Source: Prochlorococcus marinus str. MIT 9215 (lineage in GTDB: Bacteria; Cyanobacteriota; Cyanobacteriia; PCC-6307; Cyanobiaceae). From it: a stretch of DNA of 19,849 nucleotides. The stretch is from contig CATBLW010000004.1 in the NCBI GenBank assembly GCA_949486985.1, forward strand, positions 1 through 19,849. Direction: 5' to 3'. The position numbers and the translations under genes were made by a program. Shown here piece by piece: positions 6,463 to 14,262 of the stretch. A model generated the notes under the pieces. It was not told the origin of the DNA, did no database searches, and was given only the letters and a program-made list of their open reading frames with translations. Each line of letters opens with the position of its first letter. The stretch's first letter is position 1.

Positions 6463-7323
6463 GTGACTAGCCAATCTTCAGGGCTAATCCTGGCAAAAAG
6501 GATCAGCCTGATTGTTGCAGGAATGATTGCAGCTGCTGGCCTGGGATGGCTGAGCTCAAGACATCTTGCTCACGGGTCCAAATCATTGAGCCCTAGGCAG
6601 CAACTTGAGCAACAATCAACCGTTCTGCTAACTCAGCAACAACAGCAAGATCTCAGTCCGCAAGATCAGCAAAAACTACTGGAGCAATTACTGGTTCTAG
6701 GGCGTTACCCAGAGGCGCAAGCTCTGCTTGAGGACTTGGCAAGCAAGAGACCGGAAACCATCCTCTTCGGACTCATGCTTGCCGAATTAAAAAGAAGCAA
6801 CGGAGAACTCCAAGCCGCCCAAAACGAAATCAATCGTTTGCTGACTCTCAATCCTGAGAACTTCGAAGTGATCAAAATGAAAACCATGCTCGACCTGGAA
6901 GCTGGGCATGAGAGAGACGTCATTACTGAGCTGAATACAAAATTTGAGAACAGGGAAAAAGGAAAGCGCCTGCCATTAGGCCTTCTGCTGGCGGATGTGC
7001 TCCGCCAGGCGAACCAAAAAGAGAGCGCAGCAAAGGTTTACCGCCTTCTGGCAAAAGAAGATCTTCTCGATGCTCGCCCCCTACTAGCCCTTGCCATGCT
7101 TCGCCAAGAACAAGGCAAGGGCCAGCAAGCTCAGCGGCTGTTGAGAGAAGCGAGAGCACGTCGCACAAACTCAAATGAGCCTGATCCACTCATTGATGGC
7201 CTAGCAAGCCAGTGGGGCCTGATTTCAACCCGCAAAGAAAGCTCTGGATCCCAATCAGCACCTAAGGCGAATTCTGGGTTGACGACAAAGCCGGATCAGA
7301 CTCCGCCGCGTCCAAAGCCCTGA
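6463..7323 (+). CDS. Membrane-anchored TPR protein
   Basis: The frame opens with GTG at 6463 and encodes 286 residues. A signal-anchor helix lies at about 11-30 (AKRISLIVAGMIAAAGLGWL). It is followed by a Gln-rich stretch (about 47-70, with QQQQQ) and then helical repeats of TPR type: LLVLGRYPEAQALLEDLASK, LAELKRSNGELQAAQNEINR and LLADVLRQANQKESAAKVYR. The TPR solenoid probably mediates protein contacts on the periplasmic or lumenal side. The C-terminus is Pro/Lys/Ser-rich and disordered. The last 62 bases overlap the 3' end of the convergent gene at 7262-7609. No partner can be named. An internal ATG at 6523 is an alternative start but would lose most of the helix. Confidence 0.75.
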   Translation: MTSQSSGLILAKRISLIVAGMIAAAGLGWLSSRHLAHGSKSLSPRQQLEQQSTVLLTQQQQQDLSPQDQQKLLEQLLVLGRYPEAQALLEDLASKRPETILFGLMLAELKRSNGELQAAQNEINRLLTLNPENFEVIKMKTMLDLEAGHERDVITELNTKFENREKGKRLPLGLLLADVLRQANQKESAAKVYRLLAKEDLLDARPLLALAMLRQEQGKGQQAQRLLREARARRTNSNEPDPLIDGLASQWGLISTRKESSGSQSAPKANSGLTTKPDQTPPRPKP

Positions 7324-7609
7324 GAGCATCATCAATGGCATCAGAAGGGGGTGTCGCCTCATCCATCGCAGTGGACTGACGAATTCGATTCATCAGTTCC
7401 ATGGGATTCGTGGCATCAAGGATGGATCCTTTGCTGCTACTTCCAGGCACATCTCCATAAACCTCACGCTCCTGAGGCGTCTGATAACCAGCTCCGCCCT
7501 GGGCGTCTACGCGATCAACGATGGTCATCAGGATCAATGCAGCAACAGAAAGTGGCAGCAAAGAAAGTTTCTTAAAGCGCTGATAACTCAAGGGCTTTTG
7601 GTTGATCAC
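7262..7609 (-). CDS. Small exported or anchored hypothetical protein (115 aa)
   Basis: I choose the GTG at 7609 because AGGGGG lies nine bases before it; an in-frame TTG at 7642 would add 11 residues. The product starts with a basic N-region and a hydrophobic helix (LSLLPLSVAALILMTIV, about residues 15-31), then DRVDAQGGAG, which could be a signal-peptidase site or a lumen-facing linker. The rest is hydrophilic, Asp/Ser/Ala-rich and probably disordered (TPQEREVYGDVPGSS onward), with a helical DDALRALDAAE near the end. No family is recognised. Its 3' end overlaps the TPR gene tail to tail by 62 bases, and its start is 23 bases from the divergent xth gene. Confidence 0.6.
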   Translation of the reverse strand: MINQKPLSYQRFKKLSLLPLSVAALILMTIVDRVDAQGGAGYQTPQEREVYGDVPGSSSKGSILDATNPMELMNRIRQSTAMDEATPPSDAIDDALRALDAAESDPALSSTQNSP

Positions 7610-7632
7610 GTCAATGAGCCCCCTAAAAAGTA

Positions 7633-8511
7633 ATGAAGACAATGCTAATGGTCATCGCCAGAAGCCAACAACCGTTGAAGATCGCCACCTGGAACGTCAA
7701 CTCAGTTCGCACCCGTCTCGAACAAGTTCAGGCTTGGCTTCAAGAGGCCCAGCCGGACCTGCTTTGCCTTCAGGAGACAAAAGTGGATGATCCTCTCTTT
7801 CCTTGCGAAGCCTTTGAAGCCAATGGATATCAGGTGAAGTTTCACGGCCAAAAGGCCTACAACGGCGTGGCCTTGATCAGCAGACAGCCACTTGAGGATG
7901 TGCGTATCGGCATGAGCGGAGAGCTCCCAGAAGACCCCGAAGCCAAACGCTTGGGAGAACAAAAGCGGGTCATCAGTGGTTTGATCGACGGCATCCGTGT
8001 GGTGAACCTCTACGTACCCAACGGCTCTGGGCTGCAGTCTGAAAAATATCCCTACAAACTCGAATGGCTCAGCTGCCTAAACCGCTATCTGAATGCACAA
8101 GAGAAACGGTCTGAGCCCCTCTGCATGGTGGGGGATTTCAATATCGCCTTGGAAGCCCGAGACATTCACAATCCCGATCAGCTGACGGGAGGGATCATGG
8201 CCAGCGAGCCAGAAAGGGAAGCTCTCTTCAACGTTCTCGGAGACCGCCTTCAAGACGTGTTTCGCGTATTCGAACCCGATACGAACCACTGGAGCTGGTG
8301 GGACTATCGCAGCGGCGCCTGGGACCGTGATCGCGGTTGGCGAATCGATCACATTTACTTGTGCGACGAGCTTCTCGCTCAAGCCAAAAGCTGTTCAATT
8401 CATAAACATGTTCGAGGGAACGAGAAACCCAGTGATCACGCCCCAGTCATGGTCGAACTCAATTGGCCTCCAGCCGAAAACGATGAAGAGTTTTCGGAAT
8501 ACTCTTTCTAA
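7633..8511 (+). CDS. xth: Exodeoxyribonuclease III (AP endonuclease)
   Basis: This enzyme cuts DNA 5' to abasic sites and trims 3' blocks in base-excision repair; it belongs to the endonuclease/exonuclease/phosphatase family. With the ATG at 7633 it has 292 residues. Catalytic positions by analogy with E. coli ExoIII are N21 in ATWNVNS, E48 in CLQETKVDD, Y127 in NLYVPNG, D168 and N170 in VGDFNIA, D239 in WRIDHIYL, and D268/H269 in PSDHAP. ATGs at 7642 and 7648 are alternative starts; conserved sequence begins only at LKIATWN. The C-terminal twelve residues are acidic and unconserved. It is divergent from the small exported protein gene, with a 23-base space that must hold overlapping promoters or use internal ones. 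Confidence 0.95.
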   Translation: MKTMLMVIARSQQPLKIATWNVNSVRTRLEQVQAWLQEAQPDLLCLQETKVDDPLFPCEAFEANGYQVKFHGQKAYNGVALISRQPLEDVRIGMSGELPEDPEAKRLGEQKRVISGLIDGIRVVNLYVPNGSGLQSEKYPYKLEWLSCLNRYLNAQEKRSEPLCMVGDFNIALEARDIHNPDQLTGGIMASEPEREALFNVLGDRLQDVFRVFEPDTNHWSWWDYRSGAWDRDRGWRIDHIYLCDELLAQAKSCSIHKHVRGNEKPSDHAPVMVELNWPPAENDEEFSEYSF

Positions 8512-8738
8512 TACTTGAGATCTTTTCTCCTGCGACGGATCTATTTTGAGCAAACTGCATTACAAAAATATTGAACAAATCTATAAGTGCCGAGCAGAGA
8601 GCAACGGGCCTGAGGGGGCAGACAGACCAAGACAGACCCAAGCAAATTCTTAGCAAGCCTCTTCAAACGAGAACAGAATGTTCTTTATTGCAGCTTTAGG
8701 CTTACCATAAATCCATTGATTACATAATCTTGCTACCT

Positions 8739-8846
8739 ATGGATACAGAAGCTGGTTATGTACTAGGGATCGCCGGACTTGTAGTTCCAGTAATCCTAAC
8801 CCTTGTGATAATTTACATCCTGCAAAAGAGGATGGGTAAAACTTAG
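8739..8846 (+). CDS. Small single-pass membrane protein (35 aa)
   Basis: An ATG at 8739 opens 35 codons to TAG at 8844-8846. The product is an acidic N-terminus (MDTEAGYVLG), one strong membrane helix (IAGLVVPVILTLVIIYIL, about residues 11-28) and a basic end (QKRMGKT). This is the exact layout of cyanobacterial one-helix accessory subunits such as PsbM or the Pet small subunits, but the sequence does not match one I know. A/T-rich promoter-like sequence precedes it, and two hairpins follow within 80 bases. The chance of such a clean helix with correct charge asymmetry in random DNA is low, though a computation would be needed to state it. Confidence 0.55.
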   Translation: MDTEAGYVLGIAGLVVPVILTLVIIYILQKRMGKT

Positions 8847-8890
8847 ATTGTCGCCACAGTCCTTAATTATCGAAAAGATCAAAAGAGCTC

Positions 8891-8926
8891 TAAGCATTCG
8901 CAATGCTTACCTATTCGAAGGCCTTC
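8891..8926. repeat. Two adjacent hairpins after the 35-aa gene
   Basis: TAAGCATT (8891-8898) pairs perfectly with AATGCTTA (8902-8909) around CGC. The palindrome GAAGGCCTTC follows at 8917-8926, trailed by TTCTTC. Position suggests a transcript end for the small membrane protein gene, but there is no true T-run, so a rho-independent terminator is not proven. Confidence 0.4.
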
Positions 8927-8990
8927 TTCTTCACTGAGGCTGCACTTACTCTCGGATCGATCCATTAACAGTCGGGACCAAATCCAAAGC

Positions 8991-9041
8991 TTCAGAACAA
9001 AGAGTCAAAACACAGGTTCAGAACAAAGGTTCAGAACAGAG
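8991..9041. repeat. TTCAGAACAAAG repeats, three copies
   Basis: TTCAGAACAAAG occurs at 8991-9002 and 9017-9028, and TTCAGAACAGAG at 9030-9041. The last copy contains the glcD stop codon (TCA at 9031-9033 on the plus strand). The core TTCAGAAC recurs elsewhere in this window in non-coding DNA (19596 and 19652). Confidence 0.65.
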
Positions 9042-10524
9042 AGGCTTCCGCCGGTAGCACCTTGCCTTCGCGAGTAAGGGTGACCTGACGTCTGGAAGAT
9101 TCTCCACAGCTGCTAGGAGTCGGAAAAATCTTGCCGGGATTGGCTTTCCCCTCGGGATCGAAAGCCCTACGCAACAAGCTCATCGTGGCCAAATCTTCAG
9201 CCTCAAACATCCAGTCGAGATAGCAACGCTTATCAGCGCCCACGCCATGTTCTCCACTGATGCTGCCTCCAACCGCTAGGCACTCGCGCAAAATTTCTGC
9301 GCCAAGCTCTCGAACCCTCGACTCCACGCCAGGTTGGTCGGCTTTATAGAGGATCAGAGGGTGCAAATTGCCATCTCCAGCGTGGAACACATTTGCAACC
9401 GGCAAATCATGCTCCCGACTCAGCCGCTCAATCGCTGCCAAGACCCTGGGCAAGGTGCTGCGTGGAACGACTCCATCTTGGACGTAATACGTTGGCGAGA
9501 TCTGACCAACTGCCGCAAAAGCTGATTTACGGCCCTTCCAGAGCAATGCTCGATCGGCTTCTTCTTCTGCTCGACGAATATGCCTAGCGCCTGCGCAACG
9601 ACATAACTCAGTGGCCTGATCTGCAGCCGAGGAGACCTCTGCCTCCTGCCCGTCAAGCTCAATCAGCAAGACAGCAGCAGCGTCACGAGGATATTCATCG
9701 AAGCCAAACAAATCATTCACCGCATTGATCATGAAGTTGTCCATGATCTCCATGCCGGCAGGCAAGACTCCCGCAGCCGTGACCTGACGAACCGCCTCAC
9801 CAGCGGCCTCCATGGAGGAGAAGTCAGCAAGCAACACAGTCACATGCTCAGGGGAACGAAGCAGCCGCAAGGTGATCGCCGTCGCGATCCCCAGGGTGCC
9901 TTCACTGCCGATAAAGGCACCCCGCAAATCAAGCTCAGCCATCTCGGCAAGATCACCACCCAAGTGGGTCACCGTGCCATCAGGCAGGACAACTTCCAGC
10001 CCCAAGACGTGATTGCTCGTAACCCCGTACTTAAGGCAATGAACACCACCAGAGTTCTCAGCCACATTGCCGCCAATACTGCAAACCACCTGACTAGAAG
10101 GATCAGGGGCGTAATAAAAGCCATCTCCGGCAACCGCCCTGGTTACCCAACTGTTGATCACACCTGGCTGAACCGTAATGGTCTGGTTGTCCAGATCCAT
10201 GTTGAGGATGCAGCGCATGCGACTGGTGACGACCAGGAGCGCCTCTTGCTCAACCAACGCACCTCCCGAAAGCCCCGTGCCGCTTCCTCGAGCCACAAAG
10301 GGGATGCCATGCCGTTGACAACAAGCCAACACTTGGGACACCTGAGCAGTGGTTTCTGGCAGCACCGCGAGGGGCGGACAATGCCTGTCAATTGTCAATC
10401 CGTCACAGTCGTACACAAGCAGTTCCTGCCGCTTTGAGACCACTGCCTTCCGAGGCAAGAACTGCCTCAAGTCCCTGTCCAGAGCGGCCCAATCGTGGTT
10501 CACGACGTGCTCATATCTGCTCAT
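9031..10524 (-). CDS. glcD: Glycolate dehydrogenase FAD subunit
   Basis: This FAD-linked oxidase oxidises glycolate from photorespiration to glyoxylate. The ATG at 10524 gives 497 residues; a TTG four codons upstream is less likely. The FAD-binding (PCMH) domain fills the N-terminal half, with VARGSGTGLSGG near 90-101, YYAPDPSS, and SIGGNVAENSGGVHCLKYG. Its GSEGTLGIAT signature follows near 200. The C-terminal FAD-oxidase domain has NVFHAGDGNLHPL and GGSISGEHGVGADK, the family hallmark. The length matches GlcD (about 490-500). The GlcE and GlcF partners are not adjacent, as is common in cyanobacteria. D-lactate dehydrogenases share this fold, so substrate is assigned from family and physiology. 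It is divergent from hemL across about 116 bases. Confidence 0.9.
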   Translation of the reverse strand: MSRYEHVVNHDWAALDRDLRQFLPRKAVVSKRQELLVYDCDGLTIDRHCPPLAVLPETTAQVSQVLACCQRHGIPFVARGSGTGLSGGALVEQEALLVVTSRMRCILNMDLDNQTITVQPGVINSWVTRAVAGDGFYYAPDPSSQVVCSIGGNVAENSGGVHCLKYGVTSNHVLGLEVVLPDGTVTHLGGDLAEMAELDLRGAFIGSEGTLGIATAITLRLLRSPEHVTVLLADFSSMEAAGEAVRQVTAAGVLPAGMEIMDNFMINAVNDLFGFDEYPRDAAAVLLIELDGQEAEVSSAADQATELCRCAGARHIRRAEEEADRALLWKGRKSAFAAVGQISPTYYVQDGVVPRSTLPRVLAAIERLSREHDLPVANVFHAGDGNLHPLILYKADQPGVESRVRELGAEILRECLAVGGSISGEHGVGADKRCYLDWMFEAEDLATMSLLRRAFDPEGKANPGKIFPTPSSCGESSRRQVTLTREGKVLPAEASLF

Positions 10525-10640
10525 CAACCTAGGCAATCAGAGTCAATCTCAAGCGGATGTTCGAACACAGTTCAAACGCATCTGGCAGTTTTGGGTCAAG
10601 ATGGCCAACGGTTTGTTTCAGCCCTTTGGCTACGGTCCCC

Positions 10641-11945
10641 GTGACAGCTCCCGCCTTGAACACCAGCCGCTCCCAAGCCATCTTCAGCGCAGCACAAGCG
10701 TTGATGCCTGGCGGAGTGAGTTCTCCTGTTCGAGCATTCCGCTCGGTTGGTGGTCAGCCGATCGTGTTTGACCGGGTGAAAGGCCCGTTCGCCTGGGATG
10801 TCGATGGCAACCGCTACATCGACTACATCGGTAGCTGGGGGCCTGCGATCTGTGGACATGCGCACCCCGAGGTGATCGCAGCCCTTCAAGAGGCCCTAGA
10901 GAAAGGCACAAGTTTCGGGGCTCCTTGCGAGCTCGAGAACCAATTGGCCGAGAAAGTGATTGAGGCCGTTCCAAGCGTTGAGATGGTTCGGTTCGTCAAC
11001 AGCGGCACCGAAGCCTGCATGTCTGTTCTGCGCCTCATGCGGGCGTTTACAGGCCGCGACAAGGTGATCAAATTTGAGGGTTGCTATCACGGCCACGCCG
11101 ACATGTTTCTGGTGAAAGCCGGCTCCGGTGTGGCAACACTCGGCCTGCCTGATTCACCCGGCGTACCCCGCAGCACCACAGCCAATACCCTTACCGCCCC
11201 ATACAACGACCTTGAGGCTGTCAAGCAGCTTTTCGCAGAAAACCCAGACGCAATCTGCGGCGTAATCCTTGAGCCTGTTGTTGGCAATGCTGGGTTCATT
11301 ACCCCTGAGCCAGGCTTCCTTGAAGGGCTAAGAGAACTCACACAAGAACATGGGGCGCTACTGGTCTTTGACGAAGTCATGACCGGATTCAGGGTTAGCT
11401 ACGGCGGTGCCCAGGCTCGATTTGGCATCACTCCTGATCTCACAACGATGGGCAAGGTGATTGGTGGCGGTTTGCCAGTTGGCGCTTATGGCGGCAAAGC
11501 CGAAATTATGGAAATGGTTGCGCCTGCAGGCCCCATGTACCAAGCAGGGACCCTGAGCGGAAACCCCCTAGCCATGACGGCTGGAATCAAAACCCTTGAA
11601 CTCCTCAGTCAAGAAGGCAGCTACGAGAAGCTAGAGGCCACCACATCGCGACTGATCGAGGGAATCCTGAATGCGGCCAAGGAAGCCGAGATCCCGATCA
11701 CCGGTAGCAGCATTGGGGCCATGTTTGGCTTCTTCCTCTGCGAAGGGCCAGTCAGGAACTTTGAAGAGGCCAAAGCCACCGATGCAGAACTATTTGGCAA
11801 GCTGCATCGGGCCATGCTCGAGCGCGGTGTCTACCTGGCCCCAAGCGCGTTTGAAGCAGGCTTTACATCCCTGGCTCATTCTGATGCAGAAATCGAAGCC
11901 ACACTCCAGGCATTCAGAGACAGCTTTGCAAGCTTGCAAGCTTGA
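10641..11945 (+). CDS. hemL: Glutamate-1-semialdehyde 2,1-aminomutase
   Basis: This PLP enzyme converts glutamate-1-semialdehyde to 5-aminolevulinate, the precursor of haem, chlorophyll and bilins. I choose the GTG at 10641, giving 434 residues beginning MTAPALNTSRSQAIF. That matches the usual length and makes the PLP lysine K272 (in TMGKVIGGG) and the ring-contacting D244 (in VFDEVMTGFR), next to the known positions 273 and 245 of Synechococcus GSAM. The frame stays open 84 bases further upstream, but those codons look non-coding. Other landmarks are MPGGVSSPVRAF, NSGTEACMSVLRLMRA and YHGHADM. It is divergent from glcD. The fold is class-III aminotransferase; the full set of GSAM motifs makes another aminotransferase unlikely. 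Confidence 0.97.
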   Translation: MTAPALNTSRSQAIFSAAQALMPGGVSSPVRAFRSVGGQPIVFDRVKGPFAWDVDGNRYIDYIGSWGPAICGHAHPEVIAALQEALEKGTSFGAPCELENQLAEKVIEAVPSVEMVRFVNSGTEACMSVLRLMRAFTGRDKVIKFEGCYHGHADMFLVKAGSGVATLGLPDSPGVPRSTTANTLTAPYNDLEAVKQLFAENPDAICGVILEPVVGNAGFITPEPGFLEGLRELTQEHGALLVFDEVMTGFRVSYGGAQARFGITPDLTTMGKVIGGGLPVGAYGGKAEIMEMVAPAGPMYQAGTLSGNPLAMTAGIKTLELLSQEGSYEKLEATTSRLIEGILNAAKEAEIPITGSSIGAMFGFFLCEGPVRNFEEAKATDAELFGKLHRAMLERGVYLAPSAFEAGFTSLAHSDAEIEATLQAFRDSFASLQA

Positions 11946-12052
11946 GACGAGGCCATCGCCAAGTTACCTGTAGGACAAGAAGACCAGACGCGAAATCAAA
12001 TATAAATACCAATAAAAACTATCGCCTAAATCCACCCTCCGCCCTGAATCAA

Positions 12053-12262
12053 TTATTCTGGATTACTAAAGTTGTAGTCCAGAATTGCGGCATATAAAAA
12101 ACTTTTTAAAGACATTAAAGACGATTGTTCCTCTGGAGGGCAGGAAAATTCAGGTCCAGGCGACCCCTGCCACCGCTCAAGATGAAAACAAACTGATTTA
12201 TACATGAGCCTCAAATCATCTATCTCTAATTCAATACTGATCGAAAGCTTATCCTGGTCCAT
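12053..12262 (-). CDS. Small hypothetical protein (69 aa)
   Basis: The ATG at 12262 gives a 69-residue product starting MDQDKLSISIELEIDDLRLM; the frame is open 11 codons further upstream but without typical start context. The sequence looks like a small helical cytoplasmic protein: a polar beta-like start, a helix (DDLRLMYKSVCFHLERW), a Pro/Gly/Ser loop, and a second helix (SLMSLKSFLYAAILDYNF). It has two cysteines and no membrane segment or signal. I do not recognise a family. The spacing of hydrophobic residues and lack of a competing frame support a real gene. It is divergent from the small gene at 12374 across 111 bases. Confidence 0.55.
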   Translation of the reverse strand: MDQDKLSISIELEIDDLRLMYKSVCFHLERWQGSPGPEFSCPPEEQSSLMSLKSFLYAAILDYNFSNPE

Positions 12263-12373
12263 AAAGAACGCCTTACGGCCAACTCGCCAGTCCAAACACT
12301 ACAGCGATTACAGGATTCTTCATCAAACAAGTATTCTGACGCAAACTAGTTGCACATTTCACTCGAGTCTTCA

Positions 12374-12613
12374 ATGCCAAAAGAGCCAGCGAAATGGGAC
12401 GACTTGGACGAAGGTCGCCAGCAGCGATTAGAAGCTGCTCTAAAGATTGCCCAAAAAGCTGGCAACAAAGATCTCGTCAACGGGCTCCAAGCCGCACTGG
12501 ATGGTCGCGAGCCTGAAGACCACCATCTCGAGCTACCGGATCCACAAGCCGCTCTGAAGCAAACACTCCTTGATGACCTTCTCAATCCATCCGACAACGA
12601 AAAGCCTCTCTAA
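12374..12613 (+). CDS. Small charged hypothetical protein (79 aa)
   Basis: The ATG at 12374 gives 79 residues starting MPKEPAKWDDLDEGRQQRLE; a TTG at 12350 would add eight. The product is almost entirely charged helix: DEGRQQRLEAALKIAQKAGN, KDLVNGLQAALDGR, a His/Glu/Pro-rich linker, then AALKQTLLDDLLNPSDNE. It has no cysteine, membrane segment or motif that I can name. A soluble helical protein, perhaps a binding partner of something larger, is all that can be said. A 7-bp hairpin (CAACTCA/TGAGTTG, 12640-12656) lies just downstream without a T-run and may mark the transcript end. Confidence 0.55.
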   Translation: MPKEPAKWDDLDEGRQQRLEAALKIAQKAGNKDLVNGLQAALDGREPEDHHLELPDPQAALKQTLLDDLLNPSDNEKPL

Positions 12614-12900
12614 ATTCAAGCCCTAACCTCACTTGACACCAACTCAAGCTGAGTTGATTTAGGCCAAGAAAACTGAAAAAGCCAATAGAACTGAATACGT
12701 AAAGTCGATCCGATAACAAGCTGATGATGCTGAAATAGCTTCAGACACTTTCTCCTGAATCATCAAGCAGAGCAGCTCTTTAGTGACTCATCCATATCCA
12801 TGCAGATTGACGCAAAACAAACAGAGCCAGCGTCGTTTCGAGCATGAAAAGGAAACACTCGGATAGGGTCCCAGGAACTAGCCGATAGAGACCAGAAGAC

Positions 12901-13449
12901 ATGGGCGTATTTTCTTGGGCCCAATCCTCCTTGCAAAAGATCAGGCACGATCACCCCAAAACAGCAGGCGCGATCGAAAAGCTGGCAGGAAGGCATCAAT
13001 TCAAAGACCCAGCCGAATCACTGAGAAGGCGTCTAGAGATACTCGACGAGCAGATCAATGAGACCAATAGAAATTTGCTAGCCGCACAAAGCGTAAAAGT
13101 GCGTTCTTACCTAGGGAATACTCAAGGGCTTTGGGCTGGCCTACAGAGGCGCAGGCACTTCTCTGCGGCTGAAGATTCAGCTCAATGGCATTGGCAACAC
13201 CTCCAAGAACTTCTCAAAACTCGCTCTAAGGTTCAGGATGAACTCGATCGACTTACAGGACAACTCTGGCCAAAGAGACTCAGGCGCTGGCTGGCACTAT
13301 TCGTGATTGCGATGTTCCTAATAGCAGGAATCGGAGTGTTCCTAATGGGTCTAATGGCAGCCATTTACATGCTTCCATTCTGGGGATCGGCGCTATTAAT
13401 ATTCTGGCTGATAAAAACAAATAGAATCGGTCAATCCTGGCGCAAGTAA
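12901..13449 (+). CDS. Coiled-coil protein with two C-terminal membrane helices
   Basis: The ATG at 12901 begins a 182-residue protein. The N-terminal ~125 residues are basic and helical. They include a probable coiled coil (ESLRRRLEILDEQINETNRN, about 39-58) and another helical run (LQELLKTRSKVQDELDRLTG). Two hydrophobic helices follow at about 130-153 (WLALFVIAMFLIAGIGVFLM) and 156-170 (AAIYMLPFWGSALLIFWL), then a short basic tail. This suggests a membrane anchor at the C-terminus with a cytoplasmic coiled-coil head. I recognise no family. The upstream 287-base gap holds only a small hairpin, so it probably has its own promoter. It is convergent with yajQ, 150 bases apart. Confidence 0.65.
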   Translation: MGVFSWAQSSLQKIRHDHPKTAGAIEKLAGRHQFKDPAESLRRRLEILDEQINETNRNLLAAQSVKVRSYLGNTQGLWAGLQRRRHFSAAEDSAQWHWQHLQELLKTRSKVQDELDRLTGQLWPKRLRRWLALFVIAMFLIAGIGVFLMGLMAAIYMLPFWGSALLIFWLIKTNRIGQSWRK

Positions 13450-13599
13450 TCTGCAAATCCAACTCAATGACTAACCAGGCTATTCTTATTAGAAGCCCTT
13501 GTTGAAACCAAAAACCAACCCTGCATCAAAGCAAAGAAACTAAATACAGTCAAACTGGGGCAACTAAGTCATGATCCATTATTCGCAAAAAGGTGTTAA

Positions 13600-14097
13600 T
13601 TAGCGATAATTTTCAAACTGGAGGGGCAACTCCAAATTCTGCTCTTGTTCCTTAAGCAAAGAGATTGCCGCCTGAAGAATGTCTTTGCTCTTTGCCGTCA
13701 CTCTCAAGCTATCTCCTTGAATAGAAACATTGACTTTCTTAAGCTCATCACGAACAGCCTTGCTCAACTTCTTGGCCAACTCCTGACTCAAACCTTTGCG
13801 CAAAAGCACAGTCTGCTTAACCCTGTTGCCACCTGAAGTTTCTGCAGGTTGAAAATCAAAGATCTTGAGTGAAAGATTGCGCTTGGTTGCCTTCTGTCTC
13901 AGCACGTCCTCAACTGCTTGCAAAGTCATGTCACTAGCGGTTGTAATCACCAATGAAGCCTCTTCCAATTCAATCTCTGTATTGGAATCTTTGAGGTCGT
14001 AACGCTGAGCGACATCACGACGGACCTGATCCACAGTATTCACGAGCTCCTGTTGATCAAAATCTGAGACAACGTCAAAAGAATAGGTGTCAGCCAT
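13600..14097 (-). CDS. yajQ: YajQ-family nucleotide-binding protein
   Basis: YajQ proteins have two RNP-like alpha/beta domains and bind nucleotides; some members bind cyclic di-GMP and alter transcription. The ATG at 14097 gives 165 residues starting MADTYSFDVVSDFDQQELVN, the family's standard opening (usually about 160-165). Conserved blocks include RYDLKDSNTEIE, KRNLSLKIFDF and QGDSLRVTAKSKDILQAAI, and the C-terminus LPLQFENYR is characteristic. An upstream TTG would add 11 codons without family support. Whether the picocyanobacterial protein senses cyclic di-GMP is not known to me. It is the last of a run of minus-strand genes, 165 bases after the SLOG-like gene, so it may have its own promoter. 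Confidence 0.95.
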   Translation of the reverse strand: MADTYSFDVVSDFDQQELVNTVDQVRRDVAQRYDLKDSNTEIELEEASLVITTASDMTLQAVEDVLRQKATKRNLSLKIFDFQPAETSGGNRVKQTVLLRKGLSQELAKKLSKAVRDELKKVNVSIQGDSLRVTAKSKDILQAAISLLKEQEQNLELPLQFENYR

Positions 14098-14262
14098 GAA
14101 ATCGATTGTCAGGCTCTTAATCCTAGGCAAAAATAATCTTGATCACCAATAAATCCTGTGTCTTATGCATCTTTGTGCCAGGCATCTTTGCCTTATGAAT
14201 TGGAATACTGACAATCCTTGGGTCTTGTCTTCCTAAAAGACAAATTCCATTTCCACTTGCGT

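Larger units (their letters stand above)
8512..9030. other. Intergenic region between xth and glcD
   Basis: This gap of about 520 bases holds a 10-bp duplication (AGACAGACCA/AGACAGACCC, about 8620-8639), a probable 35-residue membrane protein (8739-8846), a perfect hairpin TAAGCATT/AATGCTTA (8891-8909), the palindrome GAAGGCCTTC (8917-8926) and three TTCAGAAC repeats next to the glcD stop. I see no recognisable RNA gene. Confidence 0.7.

Noticed and set aside
9844..10437. 197-codon frame antisense to glcD
   Set aside because: glcD carries unmistakable FAD-oxidase motifs across the whole stretch; the antisense frame has no motif and is a by-product of codon bias.
10557..10640. Upstream 28-codon extension of hemL
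   Set aside because: The family length and the numbering of the PLP lysine fit the GTG at 10641; the extension has non-coding character.
12763..12999. 78-codon minus-strand frame overlapping the start of the coiled-coil protein gene
   Set aside because: It is Cys/Ser-rich and patternless. The plus-strand gene from 12901 has a coherent coiled coil and membrane helices, so the minus frame is a shadow.
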